Source of the DNA: Sporisorium sorghi
Lineage: Eukaryota > Basidiomycota > Ustilaginomycetes > Ustilaginales > Ustilaginaceae
Assembly: GCA_023212695.1 (NCBI GenBank)
Contig: JALCCG010000004.1
Location: 206,133 to 270,132 of the forward strand
DNA: 64,000 bases
Direction of reading: 5' to 3'
The position numbers were made by a program, and so were the translations under genes. Positions within the stretch are counted from its first letter, which is position 1, and each line of letters begins with the position of its first letter. The notes beneath the pieces are model-generated. The model saw only the letters and a list, made by a program, of their open reading frames with translations, searched no databases and was not told the DNA's origin. Shown here piece by piece: positions 26,580 to 35,658 of this stretch.

Positions 26580-27182
26580 ATGCCTACACAACTGCAGCAA
26601 GAAAAACACTCCATAGAGGCGTGGTCCCTGATCAATCGTAAATATTTGGGGAAAGGTGTGCGAGTCAAGCGCTTTCGCCGGCCGACCCGCTGCCAAATTC
26701 GTAACCGCGTCCTGCTAGCCATACTTATGGCCAACGACATCAAGCTGTCACAATTGGCCGAAGAACTGGGAGTATCCTCCCGTAGTGTCAGTGCCTGGGT
26801 GTATGAGGGACGCGTTCCCGGAAAAAACAACCTGGAGAAAGCCTGCAGCTACTTGGGTTATCCCCGTCATATCCTCTTCAGAGAAGAACTGCTGGAGAAA
26901 TCACCATTGATCTGTCAGCCTGCACCTTCCCGCTTCATGAAACGCACCCTGACACGTTCTCCGGTCAGCAATCGGATTCTGACAGGCCTGTGCATGGTTC
27001 ATGATTTGTCGGTAAGCGATGTCAGCCGCTGGATCGGCGTCCATCCCGGCACGTTCCGCAAATGGCTGCATCAAGGCACCGTACCATCCGCGGCATTTCA
27101 GGAAAAAGCGGAACAGTTCTTCCGTATCCCTAAATCTGTTCTGTTCGCAGATTGCGCATTGAAGCAAGATTCTCCTAAATGA
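26580..27182 (+). CDS. Putative DNA-binding protein with two tandem HTH domains
   Basis: The 200-residue protein is built from a basic N-terminus (VRVKRFRRPTRCQ) and two similar HTH_3-like domains. The first has LLAILMANDIKLSQLAEELGVSSRSVSAW then VPGKNNLEKACSYLGYPRHILF (about residues 43-100). The second has ILTGLCMVHDLSVSDVSRWIGVHPGTFRKW then VPSAAFQEKAEQFFRIPKSVLF (about 131-188). Both end in the same hydrophobic 'IP/YPxxILF' turn, so the gene arose by internal duplication. I do not recognise a named family beyond XRE-like HTH. A single protein could bind two half-sites as a monomer. Confidence 0.75.
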   Translation: MPTQLQQEKHSIEAWSLINRKYLGKGVRVKRFRRPTRCQIRNRVLLAILMANDIKLSQLAEELGVSSRSVSAWVYEGRVPGKNNLEKACSYLGYPRHILFREELLEKSPLICQPAPSRFMKRTLTRSPVSNRILTGLCMVHDLSVSDVSRWIGVHPGTFRKWLHQGTVPSAAFQEKAEQFFRIPKSVLFADCALKQDSPK

Positions 27183-27228
27183 AGTTATCATGATTTTTAA
27201 TAACCATACTTAAGATGACGAACCAAAC

Positions 27229-27274
27229 GCCCAGCAGGCCGGATTTGATCCAGCTTGGCTGGGCTTATTTTTTG
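27229..27274 (+). terminator. Intrinsic terminator of the tandem-HTH gene
   Basis: GCCCAGC (27229-27235) with GCTGGGC (27258-27264), inner pairs unclear, followed by TTATTTTTTG. Confidence 0.75.
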
Positions 27275-27352
27275 TTAAGGCATATTTGGAAGAGATCAGG
27301 GAATACAAGTAACATCGAGAATCGCGGCATCCAGAATGGAGGTGACTCACGC

Positions 27353-27544
27353 ATGAATTTGCGCCATAAGGAAATTGGCGGGGCATTGGGATTATTGGCC
27401 GGAACTACGATGGGCAGCGGCATCGGATTTCTGATAGGCTGGCACTCTTACGATCTGATAGTTCTGGTTGCCTTCTTCGGTTTATTCGGAATTACAGCCG
27501 GGCGGTGGGCTGGCTCCCGCATTGTATTCAAAGAGTTTCCGTAA
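27353..27544 (+). CDS. Small two-helix membrane protein of unknown function
   Basis: The 63-residue protein has two glycine-rich membrane helices (GALGLLAGTTMGSGIGFLIGW and LIVLVAFFGLFGITAGRW) with a basic end. GGAGGTGA at 27338-27345 lies 7 bases before ATG 27353; the longer frame to 27215 crosses the preceding terminator and lacks a site. I do not recognise the family. Confidence 0.65.
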   Translation: MNLRHKEIGGALGLLAGTTMGSGIGFLIGWHSYDLIVLVAFFGLFGITAGRWAGSRIVFKEFP

Positions 27545-27605
27545 ACGTAAAAATCAATTGCCAAGCTCCACATTCTAAACCCCCCTGCCCCAGATGCAGT
27601 GCAGC

Positions 27606-27650
27606 AAAAAAGCAGACCAGGAAACCATTCGCTTCCCCATCTGCTTTTTC
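27606..27650. terminator. Bidirectional intrinsic terminator between convergent genes
   Basis: AAAAAGCAGA (with further imperfect pairs) and TCTGCTTTTT bracket a 20-base centre. It serves both the small membrane-protein gene and the lipoprotein gene. Confidence 0.75.
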
Positions 27651-27688
27651 TCATTTTGAGAAAACCCTCACCGGCGGTTTTTCACAAT

Positions 27689-28387
27689 TCAAAGCGATTT
27701 ATCATCCATCGGCTCCCCTGCATAGCCCGTTGAATACTCATGAAAATAATCCTCGCCCAAGGTTGTATCCGGTATATCCATTTCGCTCCAGGTCTTGCCT
27801 CCATCCTCTGTTATGGCCTGACCACTGAATCCACTTTCTGGTGATATAAAATGGAGAAAATCCCCATTCGGCGTGCTTCCAATCCGGTCCCATGTCTGCC
27901 CGCCATTGGTTGTGCGGTAGAGATCGTTATTCTCCATAACGGTCCAAGCCTGCTTGTCGTTCAGTGCAAAGATTTGACGTACGGTTCCCTTCAGCTGAGC
28001 TTGAACCTCCCATTCCGTACCACCGTTATCACTATATGCAATCCAGCCTTCTCCGCCTATCCATCCCGTTTTATGATTAACCAGCCTGACTGCCGTCACA
28101 TCCGCTAAATCCACATCGGGCTGTAAGGCCGAAGCTTTCTGGTCATTCGTATGATTCTGTTCTGCATCGGCACTATGATCTCCGGCGTCATCAGCTTCAC
28201 CCGCAGCATGATTCGAGTTGGCAGGAGATTCTCCCTCAGGGTTAGCTCTGTTCGGAGCATTCGGGGATTGCTCCGGCACCGGAGCTTGGGCCCCATCCCC
28301 TCCATCCGATGGCTGGCAGCCTGCAACCAGGCCCACAACGATAAGCAGCAGTAAAATAAAGCCAAACCCGATTCGAGGTTTTATCAT
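27689..28387 (-). CDS. Lipoprotein with YCF48/Asp-box (BNR-like) repeats
   Basis: The 232-residue protein has a signal with lipobox VAGC at residues 21-24, a long Pro/Asn/Asp/His-rich linker (about 25-90) and then a beta-propeller-like half with three Asp-box repeats: YSDNGGTEWEV, RTTNGGQTWDRI and ITEDGGKTWSEM. Full photosystem-assembly-like YCF48 or sialidase-like propellers have six to eight blades, so this is short by half or more. No continuation is found downstream in any frame. It is probably anchored outside the membrane. Binding partner unknown. Confidence 0.8.
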   Translation of the reverse strand: MIKPRIGFGFILLLLIVVGLVAGCQPSDGGDGAQAPVPEQSPNAPNRANPEGESPANSNHAAGEADDAGDHSADAEQNHTNDQKASALQPDVDLADVTAVRLVNHKTGWIGGEGWIAYSDNGGTEWEVQAQLKGTVRQIFALNDKQAWTVMENNDLYRTTNGGQTWDRIGSTPNGDFLHFISPESGFSGQAITEDGGKTWSEMDIPDTTLGEDYFHEYSTGYAGEPMDDKSL

Positions 28388-28534
28388 ATGATCACACCCC
28401 TTGCATTCAAAGTATTAATCGGCTACAACGGTTAACGGGTCCTCTATACTATATATCCAACTCCATCAATTTCACCCAAATGAAGAACACACTCTCATCT
28501 TTAGTATAACGCGATTTCTCTCTGAATAGGAACG

Positions 28535-28580
28535 AAAAAAGCTGCTCTTCAAGTAGAAATTCACTTGAAAAACAGCTTAA
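28535..28580 (-). terminator. Intrinsic terminator of tRNA-Leu
   Basis: AAGCTGTTTTTCAAGT with ACTTGAAGAGCAGCTT (minus strand), followed by six T. Confidence 0.88.
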
Positions 28581-28589
28581 GTTCTTGGA

Positions 28590-28620
<31 letters not shown>

Positions 28621-28673
28621 GTTAGCCCACACGGACCTGAACCGTGCGCGTCTGCCAATTCCGCCACGACCGC
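28590..28673 (-). tRNA. tRNA-Leu (anticodon CAG)
   Basis: The minus strand folds as a class II tRNA: acceptor GCGGTCG / CGACCGC with discriminator A, D-arm with GGCAGACGC, anticodon stem CACGG / CCGTG with loop TTCAGGT (anticodon CAG), a long variable arm of leucine type and T-loop GTTCGAGTC. CCA is not encoded. A terminator follows immediately. Confidence 0.95.
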
Positions 28674-28958
28674 GTATTATGTAAGCCGGTGTTGTGTTGA
28701 TCACCGTAATTAAGAGTATATTACGCCAGAAGTTAAAAAGCAAGCATTATTTTTTAGGAAAATGTCGAAACCGGATATTCCGCATAATTTCAACATTTCA
28801 ACCCGGCGCCAGATCGTCCATTGGTCAAGAATGATTCTGGAGAATACCCTCGTTTACTCATCCTCCACAGGGTATGTTTATTCGAGAAACCCCTCATACT
28901 AAAGTAACCAAGCTCTGGAACCTGTAGTATATACTTTACGAAGTGCGAGGACATAACG

Positions 28959-29195
28959 ATGTATATGAAGAAATATGGAATCACCTTCCTGATGGGCTCA
29001 CTCTGTCTTGCCTTCACCGTAATCACCGACATCCTGTTCGGTTTCCCATGGACTAACTTTATCATCAATTGGAAATTCACGCTGTTCTCCATTGTAGAAA
29101 AATGGACTGTTATCCTGCTGCTGATCTTATTGTTCGTTCCGGATGTATATCAATTCTTCAAAAAGAAAAAGTCCCGACATGCAAGCCAATCCTAA
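28959..29195 (+). CDS. Small two-helix membrane protein of unknown function
   Basis: The 78-residue protein has two hydrophobic segments (about residues 7-27 and 48-63, WTVILLLILLFVPDVY) and a basic tail (FFKKKKSRH). I do not recognise the family. A weak AGG lies before ATG 28959. The stop lies in a hairpin shared with the convergent gerB gene. Confidence 0.55.
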   Translation: MYMKKYGITFLMGSLCLAFTVITDILFGFPWTNFIINWKFTLFSIVEKWTVILLLILLFVPDVYQFFKKKKSRHASQS

Positions 29196-29233
29196 TCCTC
29201 TTATAATAGGATGTGGCTCACGAAGCGGGACTT
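29169..29233. terminator. Long hairpin that overlaps the stops of two convergent genes
   Basis: Outer stem AAGTCCCG (29169-29176) with CGGGACTT (29226-29233); inner stem AGCCAATCCTA with TAGGATGTGGCT (one bulge). It spans the last codons of the small membrane gene and of the gerB-type gene, with A- and T-rich flanks, so it can end both transcripts. Confidence 0.65.
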
Positions 29234-30360
29234 GAATTGGAATTAGGTTCGGATTTGGATCTGGATTTCATCCTCCGTACCAGGATGCGGATCATCCCCA
29301 GAATAACCAAGACAGCAGGAATGACAATCGTGAATACAGGGAGCACGGTATACAGATACTTGCTCCCTTTCATAAGATGTTCGCTATAGGAGCGCGACAG
29401 AACCATCGAATTCCCCAGTATGATTACAGCATAGGGATAGATTAGTTTTTTGTACGGAATCTTAAACAGCTCCGATGTGCACATCAGCGCCGCATAATAA
29501 TACAATCTTATTTTGAAAAACACGCCAATGATTAATACCATCACCACGAGTATTTCTGTTCGCTCGATAAACTCGGAAATATTGGCCTTGCCGACCATGG
29601 TAAGCAGCGGAAATACCGAACGCTCGGTAATATTCGTTCCCAGCACTGAAATGGTAATGGCTGAGGTCTGCGCCAGCATGACACCGCAAAATAATATCGC
29701 CAAATAACCGGCCTTAATCCCTGTTTTCTTCTGATTCAAGGCAGGCATTAAGACTGTAGCAACAATAAGCTCCGCGAATGGAAAGTGAATGTTTTTCTCC
29801 ACTACGGATTTCATGATCGGCCCCGTGCCTTCTCCCATCACAGGCAGCAAACGCTGCAGGTCCACAATCCCGGCAAACAGGATGACCAACAAGCTAAACC
29901 CTCCGATAATCAATACGACGGCTAAGAAGATCAGCGCAGTACGGGCGAGCACCTCAATCCCTTTGCCCAGCACATACGCAACCGTCATCACCATGATAAG
30001 ATTTACGATAAGCAGGGGAGTCTCCTTCAGCGCTGCCGATGCCATCACCAGAAGTCCTCCGTCAACAACATCTCTGGAAGCCGTATGCAAGTAGAACACA
30101 CCGTACGACAATCCGACAAATCCCCCTAAATATTTCCCGAGCAATATTCGGTAATATACAGTCGGAAGTTTATCGGGAAACAAGGAGTAGAGAAAAGCGT
30201 TCATTGAGAAAAGCAGCAGACCCATGATCATGCCGATCAGCATCGCGATCCATGAATCCTTACCGGCTTGCAATCCAAGATTCACGACAAGCGTGGTTCC
30301 AAATTGAAACAGGACCAACAGTGAGAAGAATTGGAGCGGACTAATTCTCACCTTCTCCAT
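29218..30360 (-). CDS. Spore germination protein GerB family (GerAB/ArcD/ProY permease)
   Basis: Integral membrane subunit of a germinant receptor in the inner membrane of the spore. The 380-residue protein has about ten membrane helices, starting VRISPLQFFSLLVLFQFGTTLV. It has the family's hydrophobic helix after VYYRILLGKYLGGFVGLSYG and a cytosolic Arg/Ser-rich tail. It is third in a gerA-gerC-gerB operon, 17 bases after gerC. The amino acid or sugar it senses is unknown. Confidence 0.92.
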   Translation of the reverse strand: MEKVRISPLQFFSLLVLFQFGTTLVVNLGLQAGKDSWIAMLIGMIMGLLLFSMNAFLYSLFPDKLPTVYYRILLGKYLGGFVGLSYGVFYLHTASRDVVDGGLLVMASAALKETPLLIVNLIMVMTVAYVLGKGIEVLARTALIFLAVVLIIGGFSLLVILFAGIVDLQRLLPVMGEGTGPIMKSVVEKNIHFPFAELIVATVLMPALNQKKTGIKAGYLAILFCGVMLAQTSAITISVLGTNITERSVFPLLTMVGKANISEFIERTEILVVMVLIIGVFFKIRLYYYAALMCTSELFKIPYKKLIYPYAVIILGNSMVLSRSYSEHLMKGSKYLYTVLPVFTIVIPAVLVILGMIRILVRRMKSRSKSEPNSNSSPAS

Positions 30361-30377
30361 ACGGCTCCTCCTTTTCG

Positions 30378-31592
30378 TTACTCGATGTGGATGTCGTGTT
30401 TAAAGGAACGATCTCTCATCTGTGAATTTCGCACGACCGAGTTCACTTGGTATTCAACCTGAATTCGCGGATAAATCACATCCCAGCGGTCTTTCAATTC
30501 CCGCCAGACCGCCGGTTTGGTCCGTTCGATTACGTGACTGAATCCCAAAATGTCACTATCCAATTTTTTGCTTTTTTCTACTGCTTTTTTCAAAATTCGC
30601 ACAACCTCTTTGTTGACAGCCTCTTCAAGAATCTTCATCGTATGAGGGTCCCTCAGATCAATACTGCTGTTCACTTCCCGGATCGAGAGGTTCGGCTCAA
30701 CAAAAATTCGAATGATTGGCTGCAGCGGATCCTGAAGTTCGGCTTCAATTCGGGTCTTGGAGCGCATGACATCGAAAGCGACTTCACCTTGTCCATTTTC
30801 AAGTTTGATATGCAATGGCGTTTTTTGCATTTTATCCCTGATCCACACGGTCCCGCGGCTCTCTTCCTTCGTCATCCAGCCCTTGAGTTTTCCGCCTTTG
30901 AAAACAGCCAGATTGGAGATGACGGCTAACCCGTCGCTCTTCGCACTCTCCAAATTCGATTTCTTAGCTGCCCCCTCTTTGCTCCCTTCGATAATGACAC
31001 CATTGATAATCGGTCCACCTCCAGGCGTAAGCATCCCCCGGATAACATCATCCACTTCAACCCGAAAGTTCTCGCTTAACTGTCTGGAGGTCAGATCGAT
31101 CTTCTGTGCCAATGCGAAGGCTGTAATCTTCCCGATAGGAGTCAATACAGCGACAACCTCCTCGGCCCGCTGCCCCTTCCCGGCAACCAGAATTTCAGCT
31201 GTCAACCTGATATCGGAATCCCGATCCAGATAATCAAACAAATCGACGATGCCGTTCCTCGCGACATCATCGGATATGACAATTAAGCCCGTATGCGCCA
31301 GCGATATAATTCGCGGTACTTTTCGGGATGTATTGCGCATCGCTTCAATAACGGTTTTACCGGATGCTTGGTAGACTGATGTCGGTGTGGCCCCTCTTCC
31401 TGCTTTTCCGGAGATCTCATCGGCAACCACTGTTTGAAAAGAGATCAAGTACTGACTCTTGCTCTCCATCCAATCGATACCGATCCCGGATACGATCGCC
31501 CGCCGGTTTAACTCCACCGCATCCCAGCAGCCGGTCATCATGGCAAGGCAGCAGCCAAGCACAAGGAAGGCAAACCATCTGTGTTTCAACAT
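30378..31592 (-). CDS. Ger(x)C family germination lipoprotein
   Basis: Lipoprotein subunit of the germinant receptor. The signal is MLKHRWFAFLVLGCCLAMMTGCWD, with lipobox Cys at residue 22 and the WDAVELNRRAIVSGIGID start of the mature protein. The body (404 residues) has three domains and C-terminal RDPHTMKILEEAVNKEVVRILKKAVEKSK. It lies 15 bases after the gerA gene and 17 before gerB. It needs lipid attachment for function in B. subtilis GerAC. Confidence 0.93.
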   Translation of the reverse strand: MLKHRWFAFLVLGCCLAMMTGCWDAVELNRRAIVSGIGIDWMESKSQYLISFQTVVADEISGKAGRGATPTSVYQASGKTVIEAMRNTSRKVPRIISLAHTGLIVISDDVARNGIVDLFDYLDRDSDIRLTAEILVAGKGQRAEEVVAVLTPIGKITAFALAQKIDLTSRQLSENFRVEVDDVIRGMLTPGGGPIINGVIIEGSKEGAAKKSNLESAKSDGLAVISNLAVFKGGKLKGWMTKEESRGTVWIRDKMQKTPLHIKLENGQGEVAFDVMRSKTRIEAELQDPLQPIIRIFVEPNLSIREVNSSIDLRDPHTMKILEEAVNKEVVRILKKAVEKSKKLDSDILGFSHVIERTKPAVWRELKDRWDVIYPRIQVEYQVNSVVRNSQMRDRSFKHDIHIE

Positions 31593-31607
31593 ATCTCATG
31601 ATCGCTC

Positions 31608-33299
31608 CTAACCTGAGTTACGATTCCCCTCGGCACTGGGAGCGACGGCATGCTGATTGCTGCCCCCGCCCCCTCTCTCGCTGCCGTTGTTCTGTTCTGC
31701 AGTGCCCGAACCGGCCCCGATGCCTTGCTGTGTCGATGAACGGTTTCCCTGCTTGCCAGATCCGGAAGCCGAAGCGGTGAGAGTAGCAGACTGAAGCGTT
31801 TTAAAGGGCATCCGCAGGACGGCATCCTTCTGGCTCTTGTACCGAAACGGGCTTATGGGCGCCAGGTAAGGTTCACCGAAGGAACGGAGACTGTTCATAT
31901 GCGCAACAAGCACGATTAATCCCAAGGTGAGCCCATAAAAGCCAAACATGCCTGAGAGCACCATAAAACCAAACCGGATCAATCGGCCTGCAATGGACAA
32001 GTTGTACGCCGGTATCGCAAAGCTTGCGATACCGGTCAGGGCGACAACGATGACCATCGCAGGCGTAATCAGTCCAGCCTCTACCACTGCCTGTCCCAGG
32101 ATCAAAGCACCCACAACCGAAACGGTTTGCCCGATGGCTCTCGGCATCCTCACGCCGGCTTCCCGCAGTATTTCAAAAACAATCTCCATGAGCATTGCTT
32201 CAACAAAAGCAGGGAAAGGCACACCTTCCCGCTGAGCTACCAAACTAATCAGCAATAAGGTTGGTACCATCTCATAGTGAAACGTAGTGAGTGCAATGTA
32301 CACCGACGGGCCCAAGATCAAAATAATGAAGCAAAGATAGCGGACAATCCGCATCACAATGGCAATATCAAATCGCTGTGCATAGTCTTCCGGCGACTGA
32401 AAGAAATGAACGAATACCGTTGGGAGCACCAGGACAAATGGCGTTCCGTCAACCAAAACGATAATGCGTCCCTCCAGCAATTTTCCAGCTGCGTCATCGG
32501 GACGCTCCGTATTATAGATCGTCGGAAACGGCGTCACCGTTTTGTCCTGAATAAATTCTTCAATGTATGCGGACTCCAGAATCCCTTCAATTTTGATTCC
32601 GTGTATCCGTTCTTTGATTTCTTTCACAATCTCAGGATCTGCCTTCCCCTTAACGTACATAATCGCCACATGCGTATGGGTTACCGAACCGATCTTCATC
32701 GTCTCCAGCCACAGATCAGGAGATTTCATCCGCCGCCGGATCAAGGATATATTCGTGGCAATGGACTCTACAAAGCTGTCTTTCGGGCCCCGGACAACAA
32801 GCTGTGAAGTCGGCTCCGTCACAGACCGCCACTCGCCACCCTGCGTACCAGCTACGATGGCTTTTTCCGACCCTTCGATCAGGATGGCGGTATCGCCAGA
32901 CAGTATGGCAAGCATAATATCATTCCACTCGGTCATGGTCCTGGATTCACCCATCGCCAGCCCATCCTCCATGATCCGCTTCAGCATGGCTTCAGGGTCT
33001 TCTTTATTCAATAGGTCAGGATTTACATGCAGCAGGGATTCCATCACAAAATGGTTGACCATTTGGGGATCGCTAAGCCCGTTCAGATAAACGATGGCGC
33101 AATTATCCTCAGGCTGACCGCCCAGTTTCAAACGGCGGATAACGATATCCGGGCTGTCTCCGGATTCAGTTCGTATACGAGCCAGTTGTTTTTCCATATT
33201 GCCCGAAATTACGGATGGCCTCGTCTTCGAGGATAGCTCCAGTTCCTCTGAATCCTTCTTTGGAGCTTTACGGCGGTTACGAGATCGGTAGCCTATCAT
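31608..33299 (-). CDS. Spore germination protein GerA family
   Basis: Germinant-receptor A subunit. The protein has a hydrophilic N-terminal domain of about 290 residues with LAIGESRT-type segments (NGLSDPQMVNHFV, LSGDTAILIEGSEKAIV), a membrane part of five to six helices including REGVPFPAFVEAMLMEIVFEILREAGVR, and a Gly/Ser/Asn-rich C-terminal tail of about 60 residues. ATG 33299 is chosen (564 codons with the stop) with AAGGATGAGGA before it; the frame also opens at TTG 33320. It heads the A-C-B operon. Confidence 0.93.
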   Translation of the reverse strand: MIGYRSRNRRKAPKKDSEELELSSKTRPSVISGNMEKQLARIRTESGDSPDIVIRRLKLGGQPEDNCAIVYLNGLSDPQMVNHFVMESLLHVNPDLLNKEDPEAMLKRIMEDGLAMGESRTMTEWNDIMLAILSGDTAILIEGSEKAIVAGTQGGEWRSVTEPTSQLVVRGPKDSFVESIATNISLIRRRMKSPDLWLETMKIGSVTHTHVAIMYVKGKADPEIVKEIKERIHGIKIEGILESAYIEEFIQDKTVTPFPTIYNTERPDDAAGKLLEGRIIVLVDGTPFVLVLPTVFVHFFQSPEDYAQRFDIAIVMRIVRYLCFIILILGPSVYIALTTFHYEMVPTLLLISLVAQREGVPFPAFVEAMLMEIVFEILREAGVRMPRAIGQTVSVVGALILGQAVVEAGLITPAMVIVVALTGIASFAIPAYNLSIAGRLIRFGFMVLSGMFGFYGLTLGLIVLVAHMNSLRSFGEPYLAPISPFRYKSQKDAVLRMPFKTLQSATLTASASGSGKQGNRSSTQQGIGAGSGTAEQNNGSERGGGGSNQHAVAPSAEGNRNSG

Positions 33300-33443
33300 G
33301 TTGGTATCCTCATCCTTCAAAACTCAAGTTATCTCCATTATTTGCTTTACATTCCTATTTCATGCGGAGGGCAAAGAGGAATTCAGATACGGAGCGAAGA
33401 ATTGTCTATGCATGAAGACTATATTCACAGGGAGGATACTATT

Positions 33444-34127
33444 TTGAAGCGTTACGGGTTGCCATTGGTCATCCTGATCATGAGCGTCATTTACATTTTC
33501 TTGATTCCATCTGAGCCATTAGCGGTCAAACTGCTGTTCAAGCTGATTCCGATGTGGCTCATCATACTCTTTGCTTATTGGCAATTTCCGCCATATAAAT
33601 CAAAGGTTCATTATCTTCTGGTGATAGGGTTGTTCTTCTGTATGATTGGTGATGGAACACTGATCTGGTTCGTGGTCGGTCTCACCGCCTTTCTGATTGG
33701 ACATCTGTTCTATGCGGCCGGCTTCCTCACACAATGGCGCTACTCGCTCCTCCGTTTCCTCAGCATCGTTCCAATCGCAATCTACTCGTTATTCATGGGC
33801 AGCGAATTGGTGTCTTCGATTAAGGCCAATGGAGATCACGGCTTGATTATTCCGGTTATCGCTTATATCACGGTCATTTCACTTATGCTCTGGTCGGCCA
33901 TCATGACCGGGAACCGGTGGGCGATGCTCGGGAGCCTGCTGTTTGTCATCTCGGATTCGATCCTGTCCTGGAACATGTTTGTTTCAGATATTCGCTACTC
34001 CGGCGTGTGGATCATGACAACCTATTACGCCGCCCAATTTCTCATTGCACGCAGCATTGCAGCCTTCGATAGTCCTCACATGCAATCCGCAAGCAGCGCA
34101 GCCCTTAACACATCGGTTTTTAAATAG
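33444..34127 (+). CDS. Lysoplasmalogenase (YhhN/TMEM86 family) membrane protein
   Basis: The 227-residue protein has seven or eight hydrophobic helices, beginning RYGLPLVILIMSVIYIFLIPSEP and including GLFFCMIGDGTLIWFVVGLTAFLIGHLFYAAGF, the YhhN signature with its conserved Asp and His. The frame runs to 33342, with ATG at 33408, but TTG 33444 has GGGAGGA 7 bases before it and fits the family length. It is divergent from the gerA operon. Hydrolase activity on lysoplasmalogens is known for some members; here it is an inference. Confidence 0.83.
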   Translation: MKRYGLPLVILIMSVIYIFLIPSEPLAVKLLFKLIPMWLIILFAYWQFPPYKSKVHYLLVIGLFFCMIGDGTLIWFVVGLTAFLIGHLFYAAGFLTQWRYSLLRFLSIVPIAIYSLFMGSELVSSIKANGDHGLIIPVIAYITVISLMLWSAIMTGNRWAMLGSLLFVISDSILSWNMFVSDIRYSGVWIMTTYYAAQFLIARSIAAFDSPHMQSASSAALNTSVFK

Positions 34128-34139
34128 AACACAAAACAA

Positions 34140-34180
34140 GCTGAGCCCGGGTCCATCTTGCACCCGGGCTCAGCCCTGTT
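34140..34180 (+). terminator. Intrinsic terminator after the YhhN gene
   Basis: A 13-bp perfect stem GCTGAGCCCGGGT (34140-34152) with ACCCGGGCTCAGC (34162-34174); the T-run is weak. Confidence 0.75.
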
Positions 34181-34230
34181 ATCATTCATTACTTTATTCT
34201 ATTAAGGACCTAACTGGTACCGGCCCCTCT

Positions 34231-34944
34231 TTAATCCCGCCAATTCATGCGTACCTGCTTAATTCCCTCAACCTGCCACAGCTGCTCGAACAATCCGTTA
34301 ATTCCCTTGCTGTTAAACGAATAGACCCGGAATTCCATCGTCACCTTGGTTGAATCATCTTCCAATGTATCGTTGTTGACGATCATGCCTTCAACGGTCA
34401 TGTTCGCCCTTTGCAGCAAATCGGTAATGGTGCTGACATGAACCGGACGGTCCCCGGTCTCAATCATGATTTTTAGGCTGCCGGATTTCTTAATAAAGAG
34501 AAACCTCGATTCCAGTTTATTCAGCACCAGCGTGCTGACCAGAACAATCGCCGTTGTTATGATCGCTGGCCAATAAAACCCGGAACCAACACTTAAACCA
34601 ATAGCCGCCGCTACCCATAAGGTTGCCGCCGTGGTGAGACCTGAAATGATATGATTCGAACGCCGCAGGATAGCCCCGGCTCCAAGAAAACCGATACCGC
34701 TTACAACTTGTGCGGCCAGCCGGGCAGGATCAAACCTCGCATTGGGATGATTGATCAGGGCTGAATCAAACCCGTAAATGGAAGTCAGCATAATCAGCGT
34801 TGATCCGACGGCCACCAAGAGATGCGTTTTTAGACCGGCCTGCTTGTTTCTGCGTTCGCGCTCCCAACCGATTAAACCGCCAAGCAGCGCAGCAAATAAC
34901 AGCCGCATCAGCATGGTCCCTGTATCCAGTTGAAACACATCCAT
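34231..34944 (-). CDS. MgtC/SapB family membrane protein
   Basis: The 237-residue protein has four to five N-terminal membrane helices with the MgtC pattern LLFAALLGGLIGWERERRNKQAGLKTHLLVAVGSTL, GIGFLGAGAILR and AAIGLSVGSGFY, followed by a cytosolic ACT-like C-terminal domain (about 150-237) with IKQVRMNWRD at the end. Such proteins are linked to magnesium or phosphate homeostasis. It lies 42 bases after glpP, so it may belong to that operon, but a separate promoter cannot be excluded. Confidence 0.9.
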   Translation of the reverse strand: MDVFQLDTGTMLMRLLFAALLGGLIGWERERRNKQAGLKTHLLVAVGSTLIMLTSIYGFDSALINHPNARFDPARLAAQVVSGIGFLGAGAILRRSNHIISGLTTAATLWVAAAIGLSVGSGFYWPAIITTAIVLVSTLVLNKLESRFLFIKKSGSLKIMIETGDRPVHVSTITDLLQRANMTVEGMIVNNDTLEDDSTKVTMEFRVYSFNSKGINGLFEQLWQVEGIKQVRMNWRD

Positions 34945-34986
34945 TCCTAATCTCCACCCATCCTTGTCATTTAAGGCGGCTCTTCG

Positions 34987-35592
34987 TTATGCCATATGTT
35001 CATCCTGCCAGCGCCATAACTCTTTGCTGGAGGTGGATATGCCGATTACACCGCTCTTCAGAGCTGTATCAAAATCCTCCAAATCGATCATGAGTCCCCC
35101 CGCGATGACAGGCACGTCCACCTCGGCACGAATACGGCCCATAATACGCTGACATACCATGCCCGGCAGAACTTCGATTGCGTCCGGATTGGAGGCCTTA
35201 ATCATCTTGATTCCGTTATCCAGTGAGACGGAGTCAAATACAAACAGACGCTGAACTGTCAACAAGCCCAATTTTTTTGCTTCCACGATCGCTGTGTTTT
35301 TTGTTGTAACGATTCCGTCAATACCTGCCTTCTCGGCTAAATACCTGACTCCCGTCTTGTCTTTGCCGATTCCTTCAATGAGATCAAAATGAACAAATGA
35401 GAGCTTGCCAGCCTCAGAAATCTGCTCGACAATCGATTCAATCATAAAGATATCGGTCTTGAGAATAAAAACGATATTCGATTCGGTTGCCAGCACGGCG
35501 GGCAGTTCTTCGGCATGCATTAATGATGTGATAATGGGCCTTCGCTTCAAACAATACGAAATTCGTTGTGCACCTTCTACACTGGTTCTCAT
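34987..35592 (-). CDS. glpP: Glycerol-3-phosphate responsive antiterminator GlpP
   Basis: An RNA-binding TIM-barrel-like protein that, with glycerol-3-phosphate, stops early termination in glp leaders. It shows RRPIITSLMHAEELP, IVFILKTDIFMIESIVEQI, FVHFDLIEGIGKDKTGVRYLA, GIDGIVTTKN, QRLFVFDS and EVLPGMVCQRI, then VPVIAGGLMID: the full GlpP set. ATG 35592 has GAGGTGA 5 bases before it (201 residues); the frame extends to 35625. It is the second gene after the HAD phosphatase. The shared leader upstream suggests it regulates its own operon. Confidence 0.95.
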   Translation of the reverse strand: MRTSVEGAQRISYCLKRRPIITSLMHAEELPAVLATESNIVFILKTDIFMIESIVEQISEAGKLSFVHFDLIEGIGKDKTGVRYLAEKAGIDGIVTTKNTAIVEAKKLGLLTVQRLFVFDSVSLDNGIKMIKASNPDAIEVLPGMVCQRIMGRIRAEVDVPVIAGGLMIDLEDFDTALKSGVIGISTSSKELWRWQDEHMA

Positions 35593-35658
35593 GTCTTCAC
35601 CTCGTTGCCGCAGCAGCATCTCCAATTCTCCCGTTGCCCCGGCATATTTTTATATCCA

